Assembly (NCBI GenBank): GCA_049652985.1 | Contig: JBASFK010000002.1 | Coordinates: 124,001-188,000 of the forward strand | Direction of reading: 5' to 3' | DNA from: UBA7657 sp049652985 | GTDB taxonomy: Bacteria; Pseudomonadota; Alphaproteobacteria; Micavibrionales; Micavibrionaceae | DNA length: 64,000 bases | Shown: positions 33,242 through 42,940 of the stretch, in pieces | Layout: each line of letters starts with the position of its first letter | Numbering within the stretch: position 1 is the first letter of the stretch | The notes under the pieces: model-generated | The model's database searches: none | Seen by the model: only the letters and a program-made list of their open reading frames with translations | What the model was told of the DNA's origin: nothing | Made by a program: the position numbers and the translations under genes

Positions 33242-35895
33242 GCCGATTCAAGCTGCTTCAGCGCCATTGAGAATTTTTTGTGCGCGGTTTCGGCCGTTTC
33301 CTTGCGCTGCTTATGCTCGAGAATGATTTCCTCGGGCGCGTTCGAAACAAACTGCTCGTTGCCGAGTTTCTGGTCGACCTTCTCAATGTCCTGCTCGAGT
33401 TTTTTGAGCTCTTTGCGCAGGCGCTCGCGCTCCTTGTCGAGGTCGATGATGTCGGCAATGGGCAGGACGAGCGTGGCTTCGTCAAGAATAGTCTGAATCG
33501 ATCCTTTCGGAACATTGCTGGAAAATTCTATCGTTTCGATGCGAGCCACGCGTTTCAGGATTTCATCGTAAGCGCCGAAGCTTTTTTTCGTCCCTGCTGA
33601 AGCGTCCTTGACCAGCAATTTGATCATCGCCTTGGGCGGCACATTCATGTCGGCGCGCACACTCCGGATTTCCGAGATGCAGCGCACCAGCCAGCCGATT
33701 TCCTTTGCGGCGTCGGCACTTTTCAGGCTGGCTGCATATTCCGGCCATTTCGCGGTCAGCAGCATTTCATCCTTACCGCGTTCTGCGATCGAGGCATAAA
33801 GCTCCTCGGTGATGAAGGGCATCAGCGGGTTGAGAACGGTTAGAATCTGATCAAGGATCCAGCCGGTGGTCTGCTGGATTTCTTTTTTGACCTTTTCGTC
33901 GCCGCCAGCGAGGACAGGCTTCGTGAATTCGAGATACCAGTCGCAGAAGGTGTTCCAGACGAATTGATAGATCGCCGCCGCTGCTTCGTTGAATTTATAG
34001 TTTTCAATAGCGGCGGACATCGCCTCTGTTGCTTCTGCGAGCGAATGAATGATCCATTTATTGGGCGCGTAGGAAACCGTTTCCGGTTTAAATCCTGTTA
34101 CCGGCAGGCAGCCGTTCATCTCGCAGTAACGCGTCGCGTTCCAGAGCTTGGTCGCGAAATTGCGGTAGCCTTCGACGCGGTCCTCGGAGAGGCGGATGTC
34201 CCGCCCCTGCGCCGCCATGGCGGTGAGTGTGAAGCGTAGCGCATCGGCGCCGAATTTCTCGGTCAGCTCCAGCGGGTCCATGACGTTGCCCTTGGATTTC
34301 GACATTTTCTGGCCCTTGGAATCGCGGACCAGCGCGTGCATGTAAACATCCTTGAACGGTACCTCGCCCATGAAATGAATGCCGAACATCATCATCCGCG
34401 CGACCCAGTAGAAAATAATATCGAAGCCGGTCACGAGAACGTCGCCGGGATAATATTTCCCCATCATCTTCATCGTGTTTTCATCGGGCCAGCCGAGCGT
34501 CGAGAATGGCCAGAGCGCCGAGGAGAACCACGTATCGAGAACATCTTCGTCGCGTTTGATCGTAACTTTCTCGCCGTAATGCTTGTCGGCCTGCCCTTGC
34601 GCGCCCTTTTCATCCTCGTCGACGAATACCTTGCCGTCAGGCCCGTACCATGCCGGGATCTGGTGTCCCCACCAGAGCTGGCGCGAGATGCACCATGGCT
34701 GGATGTTTTTCATCCATTCGAAATAGGTATTCTCCCAGCTCTTGGGCACGAATTTGGTTTTGCCGTCCTGCACGGCCTTGATCGCGGGTTTTGCGAGTGT
34801 CGCGGCGTCGCAGTACCACTGATCGGTCAGATAAGGCTCGATAATTTCGCCGGAGCGATCACCATAGGGAACGGCGTGCTTGATATCCTCGACCTGCGCG
34901 AGCAGTTCCATTTCCTCGAGCTCGGCGAGAATCTTTTTACGCGCGGCGAAGCGCTCCAGTCCTTGATAATCTTTCGGCGCATTTTCATTCATATGCGCGT
35001 TGACGTCGAAAATATTGATCATCGGCAGGTTATGGCGCTTGCCGACTTCGAAGTCGTTGAAATCGTGTGCGGGCGTGATCTTGACCGCGCCGCTGCCCTT
35101 CTCGGGGTCCGAATATTCATCGGCGATGATTGGAATCAAGCGCCCGGTCAGCGGCAGGGAAACAAATTTCCCCACTAAATGTTTATAGCGCTCATCATCC
35201 GGATGAACCGCCACCGCCGTATCGCCGAGCATTGTTTCGGGCCGCGTCGTCGCGACCGTAATAAATTCCTCCGTGACCCCTTCGACCTGGTAACGGATGT
35301 GCCACATATGGCCCTTTTTTTCTTTCTGCTCGACTTCGAGATCGGAAATGGCGGTGTGCAGTTTCGGGTCCCAGTTTACAAGGCGTTTATCACGGTAAAT
35401 CAATTTTTCGCGGTAGAGCTGGACGAACGCTTTCAGCACGGCTTTCGAGAGCCCCTCGTCCATCGTGAACCGTTCGCGCTTCCAGTCGGGTGTCGCGCCG
35501 AGTTTGCGAAGCTGGCCGACGATGGTGCCGCCGGATTCCGCTTTCCATTCCCAGATACGCTTGAGGAATTTTTCACGGCCGAGCTTGCGGCGGTTGACAC
35601 CCTCTTTATCCAGAAGTCTCTCGACCACCATCTGCGTCGCGATACCGGCATGGTCGGTTCCGGGCTGCCAGAGCGCGTCGCGCCCCTTCATCCGATAATA
35701 GCGGGTTAGAATATCCTGGAGCGTCATATTCAGGGCATGACCCATATGCAAGCTGCCCGTAACATTGGGCGGCGGCATCATGATTGTGAAGGGCTTGGCC
35801 TTGCTCGCGGGGTCGCAGGCGAACGCGCCGGAGGCTTCCCAGCGGTCGTAATGTTTGTCTTCAATGGCCTGAGGATTGAAATTCTTATCTAGCAT
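33238..35895 (-). CDS. valS: valyl-tRNA synthetase
   Basis: 885 residues. The HIGH-type motif is MPPPNVTGSLHMGHALN and the KMSKS motif is KGQKMSKSKGNV. A C-terminal coiled coil (IIDLDKERERLRKELKKLEQ) is the tRNA-binding arm. It attaches valine to tRNA-Val and edits threonine. A palindromic repeat lies between it and the upstream popZ-like gene. Confidence 0.98.
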   Translation of the reverse strand: MLDKNFNPQAIEDKHYDRWEASGAFACDPASKAKPFTIMMPPPNVTGSLHMGHALNMTLQDILTRYYRMKGRDALWQPGTDHAGIATQMVVERLLDKEGVNRRKLGREKFLKRIWEWKAESGGTIVGQLRKLGATPDWKRERFTMDEGLSKAVLKAFVQLYREKLIYRDKRLVNWDPKLHTAISDLEVEQKEKKGHMWHIRYQVEGVTEEFITVATTRPETMLGDTAVAVHPDDERYKHLVGKFVSLPLTGRLIPIIADEYSDPEKGSGAVKITPAHDFNDFEVGKRHNLPMINIFDVNAHMNENAPKDYQGLERFAARKKILAELEEMELLAQVEDIKHAVPYGDRSGEIIEPYLTDQWYCDAATLAKPAIKAVQDGKTKFVPKSWENTYFEWMKNIQPWCISRQLWWGHQIPAWYGPDGKVFVDEDEKGAQGQADKHYGEKVTIKRDEDVLDTWFSSALWPFSTLGWPDENTMKMMGKYYPGDVLVTGFDIIFYWVARMMMFGIHFMGEVPFKDVYMHALVRDSKGQKMSKSKGNVMDPLELTEKFGADALRFTLTAMAAQGRDIRLSEDRVEGYRNFATKLWNATRYCEMNGCLPVTGFKPETVSYAPNKWIIHSLAEATEAMSAAIENYKFNEAAAAIYQFVWNTFCDWYLEFTKPVLAGGDEKVKKEIQQTTGWILDQILTVLNPLMPFITEELYASIAERGKDEMLLTAKWPEYAASLKSADAAKEIGWLVRCISEIRSVRADMNVPPKAMIKLLVKDASAGTKKSFGAYDEILKRVARIETIEFSSNVPKGSIQTILDEATLVLPIADIIDLDKERERLRKELKKLEQDIEKVDQKLGNEQFVSNAPEEIILEHKQRKETAETAHKKFSMALKQLESA

Positions 35896-35906
35896 TTTTT
35901 ACTGTA

Positions 35907-35965
35907 TTCCCTGCGAAAGCAGGGATCTTTATAGCATTAAAATAGATCCCCGCTTTCGCGGGGAA
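35907..35965. repeat. palindromic repeat between popZ and valS
   Basis: Arm 35907-35928 (TTCCCTGCGAAAGCAGGGAT) and arm 35944-35965 (ATCCCCGCTTTCGCGGGGAA) are inverted copies. The differences keep pairing within each arm (CCCTGC/GCAGGG versus CCCCGC/GCGGGG). It resembles interspersed repeats of the type seen at ruvC but has a different core sequence. Confidence 0.75.
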
Positions 35966-36016
35966 GACAATCGGTTGAATATTAGGGATTTTCGCTAATA
36001 AGGCAAGATTAAGAGC

Positions 36017-36583
36017 TTACTCGTCGCCCAGGACGCGCTTGGAGATGCGCTCCATTTCCTTCTGCAGCAGGCGTTCCACCATGCTCGGCAGGTGCTTGTC
36101 CATCCACTGTTTGAGCATGGGTCGGAGTTCCTCGCGCACGACGTCCTCGACGGTATGGCTCTCGCCCTTGTCGATCGACGCGCGTTTGGTCAGTTCTGTA
36201 AATGCACCCATGACGGAGTCCTCGGCGTTTCTGGTGAGAATTGCACTAGTATCTTCGTTTATCCCGGAGGTTTTAGCAACCGGCAGCGGTGCTTTCTGCA
36301 CGGGTTCAGGCTTGGGGGCCGGCTCGGGTTTGGGCGGTGGCGGAGGTGCTGCGGCAGCGGGCGGCGGCTCCGGCTCGGCAGGTGCGTCCTGCTCCTGCAT
36401 ATCGACGATAATTTCTTCTTTTTCAGGCGCTTTTTCGGTCAGTTCGATGACATCGTCCGCGGTCGCAGCCGGTGCGGGCGCCTCCACGGGTGCGCCTTCG
36501 TCATCGTCCGAAATGATCTGTCGGATCGAATCCAGAATCTCCTCGATCGAGGGCTCCTGATTATTATCCTGCTGTTTGGACAT
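36017..36583 (-). CDS. popZ: PopZ-like polar organising protein (DUF2497)
   Basis: 188 residues. The N-terminal helix is SIEEILDSIRQIISDDDE, a Pro/Ala/Glu-rich disordered middle follows, and the C-terminal helices contain VVREELRPMLKQWMDKHLP and LVERLLQKEMERISKRV-type residues. This is the three-part layout of PopZ, which condenses at cell poles and anchors the ParB-parS origin complex. Its place beside valS is as in Caulobacter. Confidence 0.88.
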   Translation of the reverse strand: MSKQQDNNQEPSIEEILDSIRQIISDDDEGAPVEAPAPAATADDVIELTEKAPEKEEIIVDMQEQDAPAEPEPPPAAAAPPPPPKPEPAPKPEPVQKAPLPVAKTSGINEDTSAILTRNAEDSVMGAFTELTKRASIDKGESHTVEDVVREELRPMLKQWMDKHLPSMVERLLQKEMERISKRVLGDE

Positions 36584-36648
36584 GCCTGTGCGCCTGTAAT
36601 CCCAATCGAATCAGTTTCGTACATTGGGTGAGGGTTGTCAAAGAGGGA

Positions 36649-38097
36649 TCAGCCGGGCTGGCCTACCCTATCCACACCCATATCAAGAAATTTACGTTCT
36701 TTTTCCTGGAGGCGGCTGTCGATATTGATGGCTTCGCCGCCAAAGCCAAGGACTTCAGGGGTCAACAGGCCAAGCGTGGCCAGGAGGGAGAATTGCGCCG
36801 CTACCTCATCGCGGCGGGCGACGACGAGCGCCACTTGGGCATCGAGGAGCTCCTGGTCGGCGTCGAGGGCGTCAAGAACACTGCGTGCGCCGAATTCGGC
36901 TTCCTGGCGGACGCCTTCCTGCGCGATGCGGGAGGCTTCGACCTGCGCGCTGCGCGACATGATTTGCGCACGCGCGGCCTGGAGATCTTCCCAGTTGCGC
37001 ACGGCGGCCTCGCGCACCTGGCGTTTGGTATCGAGAATGTCGAGATAACGGCTGTTGGCGTTGTGTTTTGCTTGCCGGGCGCGCGAGCGTACTGCGCCAG
37101 CTTCATATAACGGGATGCTGGCCTCAAGGCCCACACTGCGATCGTTGCGGTCGTCGCCGCCCGAGGGTGGATCGTAAGTGCGGCCCGCCGAGGCGAAGAA
37201 CCCGACCTGCGGCAATAATTCACCGAGCACGGTCTCAATATCTTTTTCCGAGGCGTTGTGCGTGTTCACCGCAGCGAGGACGAGCGGGCTCGCCTCCTCG
37301 GCCTGACGTGTTACGTCGGCCAGTGTGTCTGGAACATCGGGCCTGATATCCGGTGGTGCAAGATGGCCTGCGGGCACACCAATCACCTGTTCGAACACGG
37401 CGCGGCTGGAATTCAAATTGCCCTGCGCGTCGATCACATTCGCTTCGGCCTCGGCGACGCGGGCTTCCGACTGGCTGACGTCTGTCTTGGTGAGTTCACC
37501 AACTTCGAAACGGTCGCTCGTGGCTTTAAGCTGGCGGCTTTGAAGGTCGCTGTTCTGGCGCTGGAGATCCAGCAGTGCTTCGTCGCGCAGGACGTCCATA
37601 TACGCAATAACCGCGTTTTCGAAAATGTCCTGCTCTTGTGCGCGCAGGATCTGGGAGCGCGCGGCAATAGCGCTGCGGGCCGAGGCCGTCTCGGCGACGG
37701 TGCGGCCGCCGCGATAGACCGGCTGGGTCAGTGTCAGGCCCGCGCTTTTGGATGTGTTGTTCTCGTCGCTGCCGCCGGAATCTGAATCGCTGTTCGTAAC
37801 GTCGGCATCCGCCGTCACAATCGGCTTCCACCCGGCCTGCGCCTGTGGCAGCTCTTCCTGCGTGGCCTGGAGGTCGGAGCGGGCGGAATTCAGGGCCGGG
37901 TTATTCAGATATGCCAGTCTCAGGGCCTGGCTTAGGCTGAGGGAGTCCTGCACGGCGACTGCAGCCGGTGATACAGGCGTTTGCGGTGCGGGTGCGGCCA
38001 CTTGCTGGGCCATGGCCGGGGCAGAAAGCATGGTAAAGGCCGGGACAATCCTCAGTCCCAGCTTTAGAAAAGTTTTATATCTATTTGAAATCAACAT
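36649..38097 (-). CDS. tolC: TolC-family outer membrane channel
   Basis: 482 residues. A signal peptide (LGLRIVPAFTMLSAPAMAQ) precedes two tandem TolC repeats with long helices (SLSQALRLAYLNNPALNSAR, then VGLEASIPLYEAGAVRSRAR). It forms the outer channel for type I secretion or multidrug efflux. No fusion protein or ABC partner is adjacent, which is usual for this pcm-tolC-popZ-valS order. Confidence 0.95.
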   Translation of the reverse strand: MLISNRYKTFLKLGLRIVPAFTMLSAPAMAQQVAAPAPQTPVSPAAVAVQDSLSLSQALRLAYLNNPALNSARSDLQATQEELPQAQAGWKPIVTADADVTNSDSDSGGSDENNTSKSAGLTLTQPVYRGGRTVAETASARSAIAARSQILRAQEQDIFENAVIAYMDVLRDEALLDLQRQNSDLQSRQLKATSDRFEVGELTKTDVSQSEARVAEAEANVIDAQGNLNSSRAVFEQVIGVPAGHLAPPDIRPDVPDTLADVTRQAEEASPLVLAAVNTHNASEKDIETVLGELLPQVGFFASAGRTYDPPSGGDDRNDRSVGLEASIPLYEAGAVRSRARQAKHNANSRYLDILDTKRQVREAAVRNWEDLQAARAQIMSRSAQVEASRIAQEGVRQEAEFGARSVLDALDADQELLDAQVALVVARRDEVAAQFSLLATLGLLTPEVLGFGGEAINIDSRLQEKERKFLDMGVDRVGQPG

Positions 38098-38130
38098 GAA
38101 ATCTCTTTTTAGTAGCGTCTAACCTAGCAG

Positions 38131-38164
38131 ACCGGCGGGCCTTTTGAAAGATAGATACGCCGGT
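38131..38164. promoter_or_regulatory. inverted repeat upstream of tolC
   Basis: ACCGGCG (38131-38137) and CGCCGGT (38158-38164) are perfect 7-base inverted arms 34 bases before the tolC start. No T tract follows on either strand, so a leader structure or operator is more likely than a terminator. Confidence 0.3.
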
Positions 38165-38202
38165 AGGTATATATCCCTGCGAGGCCCTGCTTTCAATATG
38201 TC

Positions 38203-38868
38203 CTAGCCATTAAAGACAAAAACCTGCTGCGGCGCGAATGCAGGAAGGTAATCCGCGCCGGCATCGAACAGCGTCCGGGATGAATAAGTGTTTCCGGCGG
38301 CGACTGTCATGGTCGCCTTTCCCATGACCGTGCCGGGCTGTTTAACAATTGTCAGCATCCGCCCGCCGGGTGCGAGCTGAGCAGCTATGTTCAGGGGAAT
38401 TTCCGTGACCGCACCGTGTATGAAAATGATGTCATATGGCCCGCCCTGCGCGTAGCCCGCCGCCAAAGGCCCGATAGCCGGAACAACGTTCTGGAAGCCC
38501 AGATGCGCCCAGGCCTGAACCGCATAGTCGAGAAACTGCCGGTCCTCCTCGAGAACCGTGACATAGCCTGCAATGCTGGCCATGATCGCCGCCGCGTATC
38601 CCGTGCCGCCGCCAATATCGAGGACCCTGTCGGTCTTTTCCGGGTTTGCGGCCTGTATCATGCGGCCATGGACGATGGGCTCGGACAGGTAACGACCACC
38701 GCCAATGGGCAGGTCGCCATCGCCATAGGCGATGTTGCGGAGCGCCTTGGGGACGAATGTTTCACGCGGAACATTCCGGAAAGCGTCGAGAATCGAGGGG
38801 TTTATCACACCGGCGGTGTGAATCTGGCTATCCACCATGTTTTTGCGGGTCTGGGAAAAGCTGGTCAT
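38203..38868 (-). CDS. pcm: protein-L-isoaspartate O-methyltransferase
   Basis: 221 residues. The SAM-binding motif is VLDIGGGTGYAAAIMASIAG, and the N-terminus (TRKNMVDSQIHTAGV) is family-typical. It methylates L-isoaspartyl residues so that damaged proteins can be repaired. I chose ATG 38868 (MTSFSQTR) because this is where the family begins. Confidence 0.92.
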   Translation of the reverse strand: MTSFSQTRKNMVDSQIHTAGVINPSILDAFRNVPRETFVPKALRNIAYGDGDLPIGGGRYLSEPIVHGRMIQAANPEKTDRVLDIGGGTGYAAAIMASIAGYVTVLEEDRQFLDYAVQAWAHLGFQNVVPAIGPLAAGYAQGGPYDIIFIHGAVTEIPLNIAAQLAPGGRMLTIVKQPGTVMGKATMTVAAGNTYSSRTLFDAGADYLPAFAPQQVFVFNG

Positions 38869-39012
38869 CTGGAGGGCGAATATCCGTCTTAGAATTGCAC
38901 TACACGCCATGATAAAGCCGAAAAATACTCAAATCTATCCTTTATTTTGGCCTTTATTTTTGCCTTTATTTCAGATGGATGTTTCCTCTATGATCCCCCC
39001 GACCCATCCAAA

Positions 39013-39086
39013 GGCGCGGTGGCAGAATGGTGATGTAGAGGACTGCAAATCCTCGTATCCGGGTTCGATTCCCGGCCGTGCCTCCA
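39013..39086 (+). tRNA. tRNA-Cys (GCA)
   Basis: GGCGCGG pairs with CCGTGCC as the acceptor stem. The anticodon arm is GAGGACTGCAAATCCTC with anticodon GCA, the T arm is CGGGTTCGATTCCCG, and CCA is encoded at 39084-39086. Confidence 0.95.
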
Positions 39087-39134
39087 ATTCAACCATATTG
39101 ATTGCCGGGAGACGTTGCTTTAAAAGCATTTTCC

Positions 39135-40694
39135 ATGGAATGGTTTTCTGACCCTACGGCCTGGCTCGGCCTTCTTACCCTTATACTGATCGAACTGGTC
39201 CTAGGCATAGACAACCTCGTCTTTATCGCCGTGCTGGCCCAGAAACTGCCGCCTGAGCAGCGCGACAAGGCGCGTCGCATCGGCCTCCTGCTCGCCCTCG
39301 TTTTCCGCATCGCGCTGCTGTTCGGTATTTCATGGTTGGCGACCCTGACGGCGCCGCTGGTTGAAATCGCCAGCTTCAATTTCTCCGGTCGCGATCTCAT
39401 CATGCTCGGCGGCGGGTTGTTCCTCCTTTATAAAGCCACGACGGAAATTCACGGGCGGCTTGAGGGCTTCGGCCATGGCGGCGCAGGCGGTGGTTATAAA
39501 CCTGCCTTCTGGACCGTGGTTGCGCAGATCATTGTGCTGGATGTTGTCTTCTCGCTGGACTCTGTCATCACCGCTGTCGGTATGACCGATCACCTCGATA
39601 TCATGATCATCGCCGTTACCGTTGCCATTGCCCTGATGATGCTGGTCAGTAAACCTTTAACCATTTTCGTCAATGCGCGTCCGACCGTGGTGATGCTCTG
39701 CCTCGGTTTCCTTCTGATGGTTGGCCTCAGTCTCGTGGCGGAAGGTTTCGGCCACCATGTACCGAAAGGCTATCTCTATGCCGCGATCGGTTTTTCGGTT
39801 CTCATCGAGGCGTTCAACCAGTTCGCGCAGTCAAAGCTTAAGAAACGCGTTTCCGAAGGGCCGGATATGCGCCAGCGTACAGCCGAAGCCGTGCTCCGCG
39901 TTTTCGGTGCGCGCAAGAGCGATGGCAGCGAGGAAGAGCATAGCCCACATGAAATGAGCATGCTGCTCCAGCAGGCCGCGCATGAAGATTTCCTCACTCC
40001 GGTTGAAAAAGAGTTGCTACGCGGCGTTCTGAATCTCAACGGCCGCACGGTGAGCACGATCATGACTCCGCGCACCGATATCGAATGGGTGGATGTCGGG
40101 GATTCCGCCGATGCCCTGCGCGAGATGATTATCCAGTCGCCGCGCGCGCGGCTTTTGGTATGCGACGGCGACATCGATAACGTTCTCGGCGTCGTGCGCA
40201 AGGAAGATTACCTTGCGAAAACCTCGCCGGAATTTTCACCGTCGATTACCAAGATCATGCAGGAGCCCCTGCTCGTCCATGAATCAACGTCGGTTCTGAA
40301 GCTGCTGGAGTCACTCAAGAAACGTCACAGCGACATTGCCGTCGTCGTCGATGAGTTCGGCGGCACCAAGGGCGTGGTTACGCATCTCGACCTGCTGGAA
40401 TCGATCGCGGGCGAATTCCCTGACCACGACGACCCGCGCCCCGACGACGGCATCGCGAAGCAAAAGGATGGTTCATACATTCTCGACGGCATGGCCTCGA
40501 TCTACGACGTACGCGACCATACGGGCCTGGATTACGAGCCGGACGGGAACTTTGCGACCATCGCCGGGTTCATTCTCCATGAAACCGGGCGTTTCCCGGT
40601 GGAGGGCGAAAAATTCACCTGGGATGGCTGGACCTTCGAAATCCTGCGGATGGATGCCAAGCGCATTGGCAAAGTCCGGCTCAGCCGGGCTTGA
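39135..40694 (+). CDS. TerC-CBS-CorC_HlyC fusion membrane protein
   Basis: 519 residues. The N-terminal half is a TerC-type domain with seven membrane helices and the motif ELVLGIDNLVFIAVL; acidic membrane residues recur in VLDVVFSLDSVITAVG. A CBS pair follows (TVSTIMTPRTDIEWVD) and then a CorC_HlyC domain (DGSYILDGMASIYDV). The same architecture occurs in E. coli YoaE. Metal ion export is likely. I chose ATG 39135 (MEWFSDP) over an upstream start near the tRNA-Cys. Confidence 0.93.
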   Translation: MEWFSDPTAWLGLLTLILIELVLGIDNLVFIAVLAQKLPPEQRDKARRIGLLLALVFRIALLFGISWLATLTAPLVEIASFNFSGRDLIMLGGGLFLLYKATTEIHGRLEGFGHGGAGGGYKPAFWTVVAQIIVLDVVFSLDSVITAVGMTDHLDIMIIAVTVAIALMMLVSKPLTIFVNARPTVVMLCLGFLLMVGLSLVAEGFGHHVPKGYLYAAIGFSVLIEAFNQFAQSKLKKRVSEGPDMRQRTAEAVLRVFGARKSDGSEEEHSPHEMSMLLQQAAHEDFLTPVEKELLRGVLNLNGRTVSTIMTPRTDIEWVDVGDSADALREMIIQSPRARLLVCDGDIDNVLGVVRKEDYLAKTSPEFSPSITKIMQEPLLVHESTSVLKLLESLKKRHSDIAVVVDEFGGTKGVVTHLDLLESIAGEFPDHDDPRPDDGIAKQKDGSYILDGMASIYDVRDHTGLDYEPDGNFATIAGFILHETGRFPVEGEKFTWDGWTFEILRMDAKRIGKVRLSRA

Positions 40695-40721
40695 GAACAG
40701 GGATTTGCGCCCCTTATGTAG

Positions 40722-40750
40722 TTGACAGGACAGGCTTAAAAACATAATAA
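40722..40750 (+). promoter_or_regulatory. promoter of tRNA-Asn
   Basis: TTGACA (40722-40727) and TAATAA (40745-40750) are separated by 17 bases. Transcription would start near 40757, just before the tRNA at 40763. Confidence 0.65.
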
Positions 40751-40762
40751 ATGTGCCCATGT

Positions 40763-40837
40763 TCCTCGGTAGCTCAGCGGTAGAGCAATCGACTGTTAAT
40801 CGATTGGTCGCAGGTTCGAATCCTGCCCGGGGAGCCA
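40763..40837 (+). tRNA. tRNA-Asn (GTT)
   Basis: TCCTCGG pairs with CCGGGGA in the acceptor stem. The anticodon arm is ATCGACTGTTAATCGAT with anticodon GTT. The T arm is GCAGGTTCGAATCCTGC, and CCA is encoded at 40835-40837. Confidence 0.95.
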
Positions 40838-40856
40838 TTCTTTATAAGATGCCATT

Positions 40857-41532
40857 ATGATTAATAAAATTTTCAGAAAAATAAGAAATAGACTGTGGGA
40901 TTTAAGCGTTTCGCTTGCCCATTTTATCCACCGCCTGAGTCACGATTATTCCTATGTCGATTCTATCATCGATAAATATCACCCGACAGGAATGAAAAAG
41001 GACATTTTCCAGCCTTACAAACTCTGGTGCTTGGTAAAAATTCTGGAAGAACACAAACCTAAAAAAATTCTGGAATTCGGCAGCGGTTCATCGACAGTGG
41101 TGTTTGGCGATTACGCCAGAAGAAATGGTGCCGAAGTCATTAGCGTCGAAAGCGATGAAAACTGGGTGGAAAAAGCGCGTGAGTTCGTTGCGGGTAACGA
41201 CAATGTTAAAGTTATTTACAGCAAAGCCATCGGTTTTGCTGATGTCATCCCCCCCCCAGCTGAAATACGACATTCAGTTCGATGAATCTTTTGATCTCGT
41301 TATGATTGACGGCCCCGGAGGTTACTTCGAAGGTATAGCTAAGAAACAGGGCGCCACTACCAACGCACTGGAGCTGAATGCGCCTAAACTTGTATTAGTC
41401 GATGGTCGCAAGGCTACCGTTCTCTATATGAAAGACAAGATGAGCGGCTATAACTGCAATCAATCCGAGCTTCACACCTTGAAGCCGGTGAAGCCCGGAT
41501 ATAATTACTTTTCTCTCTTTTCAAAAAAATAG
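40857..41532 (+). pseudogene. SAM-dependent methyltransferase split by a C9 tract
   Basis: Two frames together make one protein of about 225 residues. The first frame (40857-41285) has an N-terminal helix and the SAM-binding region ILEFGSGSSTVVFGDYARRN. The continuation lies one frame over and ends at 41532 (FDLVMIDGPGGYFEGIAKKQ). The switch is at a run of nine C at 41249-41257. With eight C the reading is continuous (FADVIPPQLKYD). It may be a phase-variable gene, a pseudogene or a sequencing error. The DNA is visibly more AT-rich than its neighbours and lies right after tRNA-Asn. Confidence 0.75.
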
Positions 41533-41573
41533 TTCGCCCTGCCCCGCTATAGCCACAGCGCGCCATATGTAAT

Positions 41574-42761
41574 ATGCTTGTTAACGCCGAATCCCGGCGC
41601 AATTTCTTTGCCCGATCCGCCATGAATGCCAGAATCGCCAACGTTATTCTCAGTCTTATCTTCCTGAGCGCGTTCAATATCGCGGCATGGATGATCGCGC
41701 ATAAGGGCCTGTGGCCGTGGGATTACACCTGGTATCTCTACTGGGCGGAGACGATGATCGTCGGCGGGCTCGCGCTGTTCATGTACGCCAAGCACCTGCT
41801 GATTTTCTTTTTCCTGCTGATCATCGTCAGTTACATGGCGGGACTGAAAAACATCACCTTCATGGGCGACATGAAAATCCCGATGACGTTCTGGGCGCTC
41901 TATTCGCTGTTCTGGCTCGTCTATTTCGAGACGCGGCGCAGTATTTTGGGGCACAGCATCCGGCAGCTCCATCCCATGGGGCAGCTTATATATTATTTCA
42001 CCTTTATGGCCGTGGCGGTTGCAGGTTCGTGCGCCCTTACGGGCCTGATCTATTTCGGCCAGGCTTACGTGCCCGGTATGCAGGCCACGCTGCTCCAGCA
42101 ATGCCTGGCGATTGCGATCGGCATCCCGACGCTGACGATCAGCCTCCTTAAAATCGTTGACATGATCGGCGAACAGCACGTGTTTTATTTCCTTCTCGGC
42201 ACCTATCACCGGCCCGAGGAGAAAAAGCGCATCGTCGTGTTTTTCGACATGGTGGGGTCGTCCGCGGTGGCGGAGAGACTTCCGCCCAAGAAAAGCATGG
42301 AGTTGATTGCGAACTTTATTTTCGATGCGTGTCATTCCTGCCGCGTCAATGGCGGCGACATCGTGAATTATACCGGCGACGGGCTGATGGTGCTCTGGCC
42401 GCTGTTCCAGAGCGACAAGGTCGTGCGCGCCTACGACATGCTGATCAACAGGCTGGAGAGCCGAAGGGTTGCCTATGAAGGTTCATACGGCATGGTGCCG
42501 GATTTTCGCATGGGCATTCATGCCGGCAACGTGGTTATCAGCCAGATTGGCGAGGAAAAGCTTTTTCTCGGCGTTTATGGCGACGTCGTCAACACGGCCT
42601 CGCGGATCGAGCAGATGAACAAGCAAATGGGCACGCGCATCCTGCTTTCCCGTTCCGTTCGCCAGCATATGAGCCAGAATGTGCGGGGAAGGACCAAATC
42701 CCTGGGCAAGGTCGAGATTCGGGGCCGGGACGAAATGGTCGAGATTTTTACCGTGTCCTAG
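41574..42761 (+). CDS. membrane-bound class III adenylate/guanylate cyclase
   Basis: 395 residues. About six N-terminal membrane helices occupy residues 15-200. The catalytic domain starts KRIVVFFDMVGSSAVAERLP, with the first metal-binding aspartate, then NYTGDGLMVLWPLF (second metal-binding aspartate) and GVYGDVVNTASRIEQ (the transition-state Asn and Arg). The metal-binding and catalytic residues look intact, so it probably makes cAMP or cGMP. ATG 41574 is assumed; ATG 41622 (MNARIANV) is also possible. No partner gene is evident. Confidence 0.9.
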   Translation: MLVNAESRRNFFARSAMNARIANVILSLIFLSAFNIAAWMIAHKGLWPWDYTWYLYWAETMIVGGLALFMYAKHLLIFFFLLIIVSYMAGLKNITFMGDMKIPMTFWALYSLFWLVYFETRRSILGHSIRQLHPMGQLIYYFTFMAVAVAGSCALTGLIYFGQAYVPGMQATLLQQCLAIAIGIPTLTISLLKIVDMIGEQHVFYFLLGTYHRPEEKKRIVVFFDMVGSSAVAERLPPKKSMELIANFIFDACHSCRVNGGDIVNYTGDGLMVLWPLFQSDKVVRAYDMLINRLESRRVAYEGSYGMVPDFRMGIHAGNVVISQIGEEKLFLGVYGDVVNTASRIEQMNKQMGTRILLSRSVRQHMSQNVRGRTKSLGKVEIRGRDEMVEIFTVS

Positions 42762-42940
42762 GTCAATTTTGGACCGGATAAATCAATAGATATAAGAATT
42801 ATATAAGTAAATAATACAGTGATTTTAGTATTTATTATAAAACTCGCGGTTATTTATGCGTTTTTTGTACAATCAAAAGACATATAAATACTGAAGATAA
42901 TAAATTATTACCTCAAATATTTCCGTCTATACTGTATATA

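Noticed and set aside
34336..35178. A long open frame on the plus strand opposite valS
   Set aside because: It lies within valS, whose HIGH and KMSKS motifs are clear. It is a shadow of valS.
42762..42775. GGTC/GACC hairpin directly after the cyclase stop as a terminator
   Set aside because: The stem is four bases and no T tract follows.
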